From Oscillospiraceae bacterium (GTDB lineage: Bacteria; Bacillota; Clostridia; Oscillospirales; Oscillospiraceae), in the NCBI GenBank assembly GCA_017936205.1, contig JAGBGB010000308.1, positions 1 to 5,042 of the forward strand: 5,042 bases of DNA, read 5' to 3'. Positions 1 through 5,042 of this stretch are shown here, piece by piece. Positions within the stretch are counted from its first letter, which is position 1, and each line of letters starts with the position of its first letter. The notes under the pieces are model-generated. The model saw only the letters and a list, made by a program, of their open reading frames with translations. It was not told where the DNA came from and did not search any database. The position numbers and the translations under genes were made by a program.

Positions 1-24
1 GGACGCGCAATGCGCGCCCCTACG
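1..24. repeat. GC-rich palindrome at window edge, possibly a dispersed intergenic repeat
   Basis: Positions 1-8 and 12-19 form an 8-bp stem around a 3-base loop. Read on the minus strand, the single non-Watson-Crick position (bases 3 and 17) becomes a G-U wobble, so the hairpin is complete in RNA of that strand. It is flanked by the minus-strand motif CGTAGGGGCG. Short GTAGGGGCG-type palindromes are, from general knowledge, scattered between genes of many gut Oscillospiraceae-like genomes, and this could be one truncated by the window edge. The repeat status is inference, because only one copy is visible here. It could also be part of the tail of a plus-strand gene, since a frame from base 1 stays open to a TAA at 31-33. 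Confidence 0.35.
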
Positions 25-70
25 AAGCGTTAAATGAAACTGTTCGACATATCGGAATTGATGAAAGCGC

Positions 71-116
71 ACAAGAAAAGCTGCTTCACCTTGTTTTGTG
101 AAGCAGCTTTTCTTGT
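71..116 (-). terminator. Rho-independent terminator, apparently bidirectional
   Basis: Bases 71-89 and 98-116 are perfect reverse complements: 19 bp with no mismatch around an 8-base loop (90-97). On the minus strand the GC-containing core GCTGCTTCAC/GTGAAGCAGC is followed by TTTTCTTGT, a usable U-tract, and preceded by the matching A-rich arm. The structure begins two bases after the TAA of the alpha/beta hydrolase, which places it as the end of the minus-strand operon. On the plus strand the core is likewise followed by TTTTCTTGTATTT, so it should also stop transcription entering from the left. Confidence 0.85.
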
Positions 117-118
117 AT

Positions 119-955
119 TTAGGCAGCTCTTTGATGCAGATACTGCTGTATGGATTCCAATACCTGTTTATGGAAGAAGTAACGATCGTGGAGAATGCCG
201 TCCAGAAGCAGAGGCTCCACAGGAGTAGGAAAGGCTTTCGCAAGCTTGAGGGAAAGTTCATAAGGAATGACCTCATCGCTGCGGGAGCTGATGATCAGAG
301 GAGAAACCTGGATCTCCTTGGCATAAGACAAGGAATCGAAGCTGTAACGAGCCAACAGCATCATAGGCCCATGGAAGATATTGAGGGTCTCATTGTACAG
401 GCTCAGTGCCCGATCATAGGGGGCGACCAGGATCAAGCCATTCCTCTGTCTCTGAGAAGCCACATAGGTAGCCACACCGGTTCCGATGCTGTAGCCCAAA
501 ACAGTGACCCTTGCAGGATCAACCTCTTCCAACTCTACAGCATAGTCGAATACTGCCAAAGCAGCAGAAAACAGAGACTCCTCCGAAGGGCTCCCATCGC
601 TGAGACCGTAGCCGGGGTAGTCCACAAACAATACATGATGACCTTCAAAATACGTGAAGGCATTGGTGGCTTCAAAGAGCTGCATAGCATTAGAGGAATT
701 CTGTCCGTTTCCGCCATAGAACAGCAGCAAGGGAGCCTTTTTCTCCTCCGAGTTGAGTCTAAGCCAACCATGAAGCATACCATCCTTGTGAGGGATCCGC
801 AGCTCTCTGAAATCGGGATCCTCACACAGAGAGGAATAGCTTTCCCCGTCATGCCAGGGATGGAAGAAGATCCCCTTCTGTACATAGAACAGACGCCCTA
901 TGAAGAGCACCACCGTTCCAAGAACACATGATCGCCAAATCCATCGCTTCTTCAT
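119..955 (-). CDS. Membrane-anchored alpha/beta hydrolase
   Basis: A 278-residue serine hydrolase of the alpha/beta fold, resembling the BEM46/YfhR-like group of small esterase or peptidase-S9-like proteins. Residues about 8-24 form one hydrophobic segment after a KKR start, without a clear cleavage site, so it is probably a signal anchor with the catalytic domain outside the membrane. The domain shows an oxyanion-loop-like FYGGNGQ (79-85), DYPGYGLSDG (112-121), a nucleophile elbow GYSIGTG with Ser156, a likely acid Asp227 in SRSDEVIP, and a likely His256 near the C-terminus, in the usual order. The ATG has a strong GGAGGA site 5 nt upstream. It follows the acyltransferase gene by 12 nt and ends just before the terminator, so it is the last gene of the operon. 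The substrate cannot be read from sequence. Removal of acyl groups from an envelope polymer is a guess based on its neighbour. Confidence 0.85.
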   Translation of the reverse strand: MKKRWIWRSCVLGTVVLFIGRLFYVQKGIFFHPWHDGESYSSLCEDPDFRELRIPHKDGMLHGWLRLNSEEKKAPLLLFYGGNGQNSSNAMQLFEATNAFTYFEGHHVLFVDYPGYGLSDGSPSEESLFSAALAVFDYAVELEEVDPARVTVLGYSIGTGVATYVASQRQRNGLILVAPYDRALSLYNETLNIFHGPMMLLARYSFDSLSYAKEIQVSPLIISSRSDEVIPYELSLKLAKAFPTPVEPLLLDGILHDRYFFHKQVLESIQQYLHQRAA

Positions 956-960
956 AGCCT

Positions 961-966
961 TCCTCC
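961..966 (-). promoter_or_regulatory. Strong ribosome binding site of the hydrolase gene
   Basis: The minus strand reads GGAGGA, 5 nt before the ATG at 955. It sits directly after the acyltransferase TGA (970-968), so ribosomes finishing that gene could re-initiate here. It is the closest match to the Shine-Dalgarno consensus in the operon and fixes the start codon. Confidence 0.8.
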
Positions 967-967
967 A

Positions 968-2092
968 TCATCCATGCTTCGGTCCGGAGGTCTGCACACA
1001 GATCTTCTTCCTCCGAAAAAGGCGGGCACAAAGAGCGTAAATACCATTCAGAATGGCAGACAGAGCCAAGGAGCAAATATACACCGCAGGAACGATCAGG
1101 GGGAAGTACAGCAACCTCATAAGCATACCGGAAACATGCTCCGTGATCAAAGGGTAAAACAGCCCATCAAAAATCTCAGAGCAAAGATAAGCCCCCAACG
1201 TCCAGGAGGACAGTCTACCCAGAACAGCAGCAGTCTTATCCCCCACACGGCTGTAATCCAGCCCATTCAGAAAATGGAACACCAGCACACTCTGTACGAC
1301 CACGAGTATGGAGCGATAATCCGACCATTCGCCACCTACAAAGAATGTCCCATAGGAGCGGTAATAGTTAAACAAACCACCGACTGCAAAAACCAGAAGG
1401 ATCAGCAGGAGATTGACAGACCGCTTCAGCCTCAGAGGGTAGTCCCTAAGATAAGCTCCTATCACATAATAGGTAATGGGGAAGATCATGATCCAGTAAT
1501 CCGGTACAAGATAATCATAGCTCTGAGAAGAGCTGGGTCTCAGCCACCAGGAAAGAGGGAGGAGCTTCCAAATATTCAGAATACTGGGCAGTGCCGTTAG
1601 GATCAGGAGACTGCAAACCAGCAGTTTTCTATTCTTCTGTGTTTTTGCCCCCTCATACATCATGTTCAGGAAGGGGATCAGCAGAAACAGACCCAGATAC
1701 ATTTCCACATACCAGCCATAGCCGGCTGTTGAAAAAGAAAACAGACCCCGAACAGCAGCCCCGATAGATATAGGCTCCGATGCAAACAGCACCTTATACA
1801 CGCCACATGCCACACTTGCCAGAAGGTAGATCCCTATGGTTTGAACAAGCTTAAAATAGTACGCTTTGCCGGGTCTTTTATTCTTCAGCAGGTAGCCGGA
1901 AAGCATCAAGAAGAGAGGTACGCATATCATGAAAAAGTTCCTTAAGCTGATCATTCCCAGCAGGACCTTCCCATTGATCGTCACTGCATAGAGATCGGTG
2001 TTTCGGAAAAAATGGACACAGATCACACACAGCAAGGCAAAGCAGCGGATCACATCCAAGGCAGGGCTGCGTTTTTTCATATCAACCTGCAT
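968..2092 (-). CDS. Acyltransferase 3 family integral membrane protein
   Basis: A 374-residue multispanning membrane protein of the acyltransferase 3 type (OafA/WecH/OatA-like membrane domain), which typically moves acetyl or other acyl groups to sugars of exported polysaccharides, peptidoglycan or lipids. The first membrane segment carries the family pattern with Arg16 and His27 in DVIRCFALLCVICVH. Next come VPLFLMLSGYLL (58-69), WYVEMYLGLFLLIPFLN (127-143), and further hydrophobic stretches near 156-174, 199-214, 226-242, 260-275, 295-310 and 325-355. I estimate about ten membrane spans. The C-terminus is short and basic (RLFRRKK), with no SGNH esterase domain as in OatA. The first ATG is preferred because AGAGGTG lies 5 nt upstream; an in-frame ATG four codons on has only weak pairing. 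It starts 16 nt after the mnmG stop. The acyl donor and acceptor are unknown. Confidence 0.85.
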   Translation of the reverse strand: MQVDMKKRSPALDVIRCFALLCVICVHFFRNTDLYAVTINGKVLLGMISLRNFFMICVPLFLMLSGYLLKNKRPGKAYYFKLVQTIGIYLLASVACGVYKVLFASEPISIGAAVRGLFSFSTAGYGWYVEMYLGLFLLIPFLNMMYEGAKTQKNRKLLVCSLLILTALPSILNIWKLLPLSWWLRPSSSQSYDYLVPDYWIMIFPITYYVIGAYLRDYPLRLKRSVNLLLILLVFAVGGLFNYYRSYGTFFVGGEWSDYRSILVVVQSVLVFHFLNGLDYSRVGDKTAAVLGRLSSWTLGAYLCSEIFDGLFYPLITEHVSGMLMRLLYFPLIVPAVYICSLALSAILNGIYALCARLFRRKKICVQTSGPKHG

Positions 2093-2097
2093 AAATG

Positions 2098-2104
2098 CAC
2101 CTCT
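2098..2104 (-). promoter_or_regulatory. Ribosome binding site deciding the acyltransferase start
   Basis: The minus strand reads AGAGGTG, 5 nt before the ATG at 2092 and just past the mnmG stop codon. It favours this ATG over the internal one at 2080, which is preceded only by CAGGTTG. Confidence 0.65.
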
Positions 2105-2108
2105 ATTC

Positions 2109-3974
2109 TTATTTATCTCCCAGATAGATCAGCAGCACAGCAATATCCGATGGAGAAACGCCGGAAATACGGCCGGCTTGTCCAATGGAAAGGGGTCGGA
2201 TCTGAGACAGCTTCTGCCGTGCCTCCAAACGCAAGCCACTAATGGCATGATAATCCGTATCCGTAGGCAGACGGCGAGCCTCTGCCTTGGCAAAGTCTGC
2301 AATTTGCTTCTCCTGCCGAGCCAGATAGCCCTCATACTTTACACGGATCTCCACCTGCTTGCAGACCTCTCTCGGAAGCACAGGCCGATCTACGTCAAAG
2401 GGCGCAAGATCCTCATAATGGAGCTCAGGTCTGCGCAGCAGGTCTACCATTCGGGCAGAGCTGCTGACCGTAGCAGACTGTCGCTGGGAAAGGAGCTGAT
2501 TCAGCGCCTCACTTGCAGCCACACCACAGCCCTCCAGTCGGTGGATCTCCCGATCTACCAAACGGTACTTCTCCCGAACGGCCTCTATTCGCTCCCGGGA
2601 GATCAAGCCATAGCTGTAGGCGATCTCGCACAGCCGCTGGTCTGCGTTGTCCTGGCGGTGAAGCAGCCGATATTCACTGCGAGAGGTCATAATGCGGTAG
2701 GGCTCTTCCGTCCCCTTAGTGACCAAATCGTCAATCAGGGTCCCGATATACCCTTGATCCCGACGGAGGATCAGGGGTTCTCTGCCCAGGATCTTCAGGG
2801 CTGCATTGACACCTGCCACATAGCCCTGTACCGCAGCCTCCTCGTAGCCGGAGGAGCCGTTGAACTGTCCCGCACCGTAGAGGCCGGGGATCTTCTTGGA
2901 TTCCAAGGTCGCATAGAGCTCGGTGGGGTTTATACATTCATATTCGATCGCATAAGCAGGACGGAGGATCTCCGCATGCTCCAAGCCCTCTACCGTATGT
3001 AGCATTTCAACCTGCACATCCTCCGGCAGAGAGGAGGAGAAGCCCTGCAGATACAGCTCATTGCTATCCAGTCCGCAGGGCTCCAAGAATAGCTGATGCC
3101 TGGACTTATCCGCAAAGCGGACGATCTTAGTCTCAATACTGGGACAGTATCGGGGGCCTACTCCGGTAATGGAGCCGTCATACATGGGACTGCGATCCAG
3201 ATTGGCACGAATGATCTCATGGGTTCTCTCGTTGGTATAGCACAGATAACAGACTGCCTGATTCTGCAAGGGCTCTACCGTAGTGAAGGAAAAGGGCTCG
3301 ATCTCCTCATCCCCTGCCTGCAGCTCCATTTTGGAGAAGTCAACACTTCGGGCATTGATCCGAGGAGGGGTTCCCGTCTTAAATCGGCGGAGCTCCAAGC
3401 CCAGTTTCCGCAGGCAGCCTGTGAGCTCTGTAGAGGATCTGAGTCCATCGGGACCGGAGGGGATCACGCTCTCTCCGGTGATCACGGTGCTGTCCAAATA
3501 GGTTCCGGCAGCAATGACACAGGCTTTCACCTCATACTTGGCTCCCAACTGGGTCACAACACCGCTGACCGCTCCATTTTCCGTAAGGATCTCCGTAACT
3601 GTAGCTTGCTTCAGGAACAGGTTCTCCTCCTGCTCCAGCACATGCTTCATATGCTCCTGATAGCGGCGGCGGTCTGCCTGAGCTCTGAGGGAATGAACAG
3701 CCGGTCCCTTGCCACGGTTCAGCATACGATATTGAATGCAGCAGGCATCGGCAGCTCGAGCCATCTCTCCGCCCAGAGCACCCAACTCCCGAACAAGGTG
3801 TCCCTTCCCTGTACCGCCAATGGCAGGATTACAGGGCAGATTTCCCACAGCGTCTAAGTTGATTGTAAAAATAACAGTTTTCAGACCCATCCGCGCTGCT
3901 GCCAGAGCAGCCTCGATGCCCGCATGTCCGGCACCGATCACGGCAAGGTCATAGGAACCTGCGAAGTATTGCAT
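2109..3974 (-). CDS. mnmG: tRNA uridine-5-carboxymethylaminomethyl(34) synthesis enzyme MnmG
   Basis: Full-length MnmG (GidA), 621 residues, the usual length. With MnmE it builds the carboxymethylaminomethyl group on wobble U34 of a subset of tRNAs, using FAD, NADH and a methylene-tetrahydrofolate carbon. This is a cytoplasmic role in decoding accuracy. The N-terminal FAD-binding motif is GAGHAG (14-19). [14 protein letters not shown] (47-60) follows with Cys48. The first family signature [15 protein letters not shown] spans 273-287 with Cys277, and the second runs from [12 protein letters not shown] at 368 to GVNA at 391. [16 protein letters not shown] (430-445) and the helical C-terminal tRNA/MnmE-interaction region with KYEGYLARQ (546-554) and ISGLRLEA (578-585) are intact. 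The ATG has AAGGAAG 7 nt upstream. It lies 14 nt after rsmG, the reverse of the common gene order, and no mnmE is in the window. Confidence 0.97.
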   Translation of the reverse strand: MQYFAGSYDLAVIGAGHAGIEAALAAARMGLKTVIFTINLDAVGNLPCNPAIGGTGKGHLVRELGALGGEMARAADACCIQYRMLNRGKGPAVHSLRAQADRRRYQEHMKHVLEQEENLFLKQATVTEILTENGAVSGVVTQLGAKYEVKACVIAAGTYLDSTVITGESVIPSGPDGLRSSTELTGCLRKLGLELRRFKTGTPPRINARSVDFSKMELQAGDEEIEPFSFTTVEPLQNQAVCYLCYTNERTHEIIRANLDRSPMYDGSITGVGPRYCPSIETKIVRFADKSRHQLFLEPCGLDSNELYLQGFSSSLPEDVQVEMLHTVEGLEHAEILRPAYAIEYECINPTELYATLESKKIPGLYGAGQFNGSSGYEEAAVQGYVAGVNAALKILGREPLILRRDQGYIGTLIDDLVTKGTEEPYRIMTSRSEYRLLHRQDNADQRLCEIAYSYGLISRERIEAVREKYRLVDREIHRLEGCGVAASEALNQLLSQRQSATVSSSARMVDLLRRPELHYEDLAPFDVDRPVLPREVCKQVEIRVKYEGYLARQEKQIADFAKAEARRLPTDTDYHAISGLRLEARQKLSQIRPLSIGQAGRISGVSPSDIAVLLIYLGDK

Positions 3975-3981
3975 GATGATT

Positions 3982-3988
3982 CTTCCTT
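3982..3988 (-). promoter_or_regulatory. Ribosome binding site of mnmG
   Basis: The minus strand reads AAGGAAG, 7 nt before the ATG at 3974 and directly after the rsmG TAA (3991-3989). The contact suggests that rsmG and mnmG are translated from one transcript. Confidence 0.65.
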
Positions 3989-4675
3989 TTACAGCGGATT
4001 TTGCTTGATCTTTGCAAAGCGGCGAGGATACTGAGCCGGGGTCGACTTGACCTTACGGATCACCAGCACACGACGGGTGGCTCCGTCAATGTCGTACTCT
4101 GCCACCTGCTCCAGTTTCCCTCCCAGAAGGGTAATGGCTCTCTTGGCCTCCTGCAGCTCTTCCTCTGCGGCGGCTGCCTTCATAGCGAGGAAATAGCCCC
4201 CCACCTTCACGAAGGGAAGGCACAGCTCTGCTAAAATATTCAGCCGAGCCACTGCACGGGAGGTAGCGACGTCAAAGGCTTCCCGCTTTCCATACTCCTC
4301 CGCACGGGCAGCTACGCAATCGGCAGAAACCCCCATGGTCTCCAAGGTCTGCCGCAGCCAGTTGACCCGCTTCTGCAAACTGTCCAAAAGGGTAAGCTGA
4401 ATAGATGGCTCCCCCAACTTCAGAGGGACCCCGGGGAATCCGGCTCCGCAGCCCACATCAATAATAGATTTGTTCCGCAGATCCCGAATCTTCAACAGAG
4501 CCAGACAATCCGCAAAATGGAGCCGTGCTACCGCCTGCGGCTCCGTAATGGCAGTCAAATTCATAACCTTATTCTGTTCAATCAAAGCACTGCCGAATTG
4601 GCAGAACTGCTCTGCCTGAGCCTCCGACAGAGAGAGCCCCAGACGGGCACATTCAGTGAGAAGGGTTTGCTTCAT
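3989..4675 (-). CDS. rsmG: 16S rRNA (guanine(527)-N(7))-methyltransferase RsmG
   Basis: RsmG (GidB), 228 residues, within the family's usual size. It methylates N7 of G527 in the 530 loop of 16S rRNA using S-adenosylmethionine; in many bacteria its loss gives low-level streptomycin resistance. The N-terminal helical part holds NKVMNLTAI (35-43) and HFADCL (53-58), a variant of the common HFLDSL. The SAM-binding loop is [13 protein letters not shown] (73-85), followed by [12 protein letters not shown] (96-107), SRAVARL (139-145) and a conserved-position Lys166. The C-terminal tail [13 protein letters not shown] (216-228) matches the family's typical YPR...K..PL ending. The ATG is preceded by GGGGGA at 5 nt. 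It is the first gene of the apparent operon, downstream of a TATAAT box, and sits upstream of mnmG instead of the more usual downstream position. Confidence 0.96.
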   Translation of the reverse strand: MKQTLLTECARLGLSLSEAQAEQFCQFGSALIEQNKVMNLTAITEPQAVARLHFADCLALLKIRDLRNKSIIDVGCGAGFPGVPLKLGEPSIQLTLLDSLQKRVNWLRQTLETMGVSADCVAARAEEYGKREAFDVATSRAVARLNILAELCLPFVKVGGYFLAMKAAAAEEELQEAKRAITLLGGKLEQVAEYDIDGATRRVLVIRKVKSTPAQYPRRFAKIKQNPL

Positions 4676-4680
4676 AAAAA

Positions 4681-4686
4681 TCCCCC
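4681..4686 (-). promoter_or_regulatory. Ribosome binding site of rsmG
   Basis: The minus strand reads GGGGGA followed by TTTTT and then the ATG at 4675. It is G-rich and not an ideal match to AGGAGG, so initiation may be weaker than at the hydrolase gene, but no better start is nearby. Confidence 0.5.
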
Positions 4687-4698
4687 AAGGTAATGAAT

Positions 4699-4704
4699 AT
4701 TATA
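4699..4704 (-). promoter_or_regulatory. Probable -10 box of the rsmG operon promoter
   Basis: The minus strand reads a perfect TATAAT in an AT-rich patch (TGATTATAATATTCATTA) between the upstream gene's stop and the rsmG start, 23 nt before the ATG. No good -35 hexamer lies 16-18 bp upstream (the region reads GGGAGACG). A TG dinucleotide lies two bases upstream of the box, one base off the extended -10 spacing. If used, the transcript would have a leader of roughly 10-20 nt. The call rests on the -10 match and its position only. Confidence 0.5.
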
Positions 4705-4733
4705 ATCAGAAAACACAGCTCGTCTCCCACAAG

Positions 4734-5042
4734 TCACGACTCCACAAAATGCGGTTGAAGGCGATAGACAAATGCGGATCCGGAAGTGTCAACACTCAAA
4801 TATCCTTTCTGCACCAGAGCCCTCAGCACCGCTCTGGTCCCACTCTCAGACCGTTGCAGGATAGCAGCAGCCTTTTTCGTTGTGATCTCAACATGAACTC
4901 CCGCCTTGTTCATTTTTGTCAGGAGCCGCTTCTCGGTGTCTGTCAGCACATTTCGGGACAGAGCTGCATCAAGTAAGCATTGCTCAAATACATCCAACAT
5001 ATAGGATACGAAGGGAGACAGGTCCAACCAATCTCCTTCTCC
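4734..5042 (-). CDS. C-terminal part of a probable Fic-family protein with winged helix (truncated by window edge)
   Basis: The frame is open to the right edge, giving 102 residues plus stop, so the true start lies outside the window. The visible beginning, GDWLDLSPFVSYMLDVFEQC, resembles the segment after the catalytic core of Fic proteins, where a GD(L/W)TPF-type motif leads into a helix. The rest fits a small winged-helix domain: LTDTEKRLLTKM, then ITTKKAAAILQRSESGTRAVLRALVQKGYL as the helix-turn-helix, then a short beta wing (SVDTSGSAFVYRL). Fic enzymes usually transfer AMP or another nucleotide moiety to protein hydroxyls. The diagnostic HPFxxGNGR motif would lie off the window, so the assignment is inference. 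A DNA-binding regulator with the same fold at its end is the main alternative. A TTG at 5027 is unlikely to be the start, since the similarity continues upstream of it. Confidence 0.55.
   Translation of the reverse strand, partial: GEGDWLDLSPFVSYMLDVFEQCLLDAALSRNVLTDTEKRLLTKMNKAGVHVEITTKKAAAILQRSESGTRAVLRALVQKGYLSVDTSGSAFVYRLQPHFVES

Noticed and set aside
34..228. Small plus-strand open frame at the left edge
   Set aside because: It reads straight through the 19-bp terminator hairpin and into the hydrolase gene, and shows no convincing ribosome binding site.
98..931. 277-residue open frame on the plus strand opposite the hydrolase gene
   Set aside because: It is an antisense shadow with no recognisable domain, its start lies in the terminator stem, and the opposite strand encodes a complete hydrolase with catalytic motifs and a strong ribosome binding site.
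2078..2080. Alternative ATG start for the acyltransferase, four codons downstream
   Set aside because: The upstream ATG has the better Shine-Dalgarno match (AGAGGTG) and spacing.
2840..2860. Short inverted repeat CTCC...GGAG inside mnmG
   Set aside because: It falls in the codons of the conserved GSSGYEE signature, so protein constraint explains it.
1998..3002. 334-residue open frame on the plus strand opposite mnmG
   Set aside because: The opposite strand carries the conserved MnmG signatures. The antisense frame has no domain I recognise and spans the mnmG-acyltransferase junction.
3096..3857. 253-residue open frame on the plus strand opposite the mnmG N-terminus
   Set aside because: Another shadow: low-complexity composition rich in Ser, Gly and Gln, no motif, and complete overlap with conserved mnmG sequence.
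4719..4733. Weak stem after the Fic-like stop codon followed by TGTGTTTTC
   Set aside because: The stem is only about 5 bp with a wobble pair and lacks a proper U-run, too weak to call a terminator.

Overview
The window looks like chromosomal DNA of a low- to mid-GC Clostridia-type Firmicute. By eye, sampled stretches are about 50-55% GC. The MnmG and RsmG proteins are bacterial housekeeping types, the ribosome binding sites are purine-rich and Shine-Dalgarno-like, and the left edge carries a short GC-rich palindrome of a kind seen scattered in gut Oscillospiraceae/Ruminococcaceae. The lineage is an inference from style, not a database match.

Everything coding lies on the minus strand, so transcription runs from the right end of the window to the left. 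At the right edge (4734-5042) is the C-terminal part of a gene that continues out of the window. It is probably a Fic-family protein ending in a winged helix. A 57-nt gap with a perfect TATAAT box follows. Then come four tightly packed genes: rsmG (16S rRNA m7G methyltransferase), mnmG (tRNA wobble-uridine modification, FAD protein), a multispanning acyltransferase-3-family membrane protein, and a membrane-anchored alpha/beta hydrolase. The intervals between them are 14, 16 and 12 nt, each holding a recognisable ribosome binding site. A 19-bp perfect hairpin with T-runs (71-116) starts two bases after the hydrolase stop codon and closes the unit. The remaining 70 bases at the left edge hold no convincing gene, only the GC-rich palindrome.

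The four genes most likely form one transcription unit. The first two modify RNA of the translation machinery: 16S rRNA G527 and the wobble U34 of certain tRNAs. The last two look like envelope enzymes, one that may add acyl groups to an exported glycan or lipid and one that may hydrolyse esters. The two points most worth a second look are the order rsmG-then-mnmG, the reverse of the usual mnmE-mnmG-rsmG cluster with no mnmE beside it, and the attachment of an acyltransferase/hydrolase pair to this housekeeping operon. I see no CRISPR array, tRNA, rRNA, insertion sequence or clear novel system in the window.
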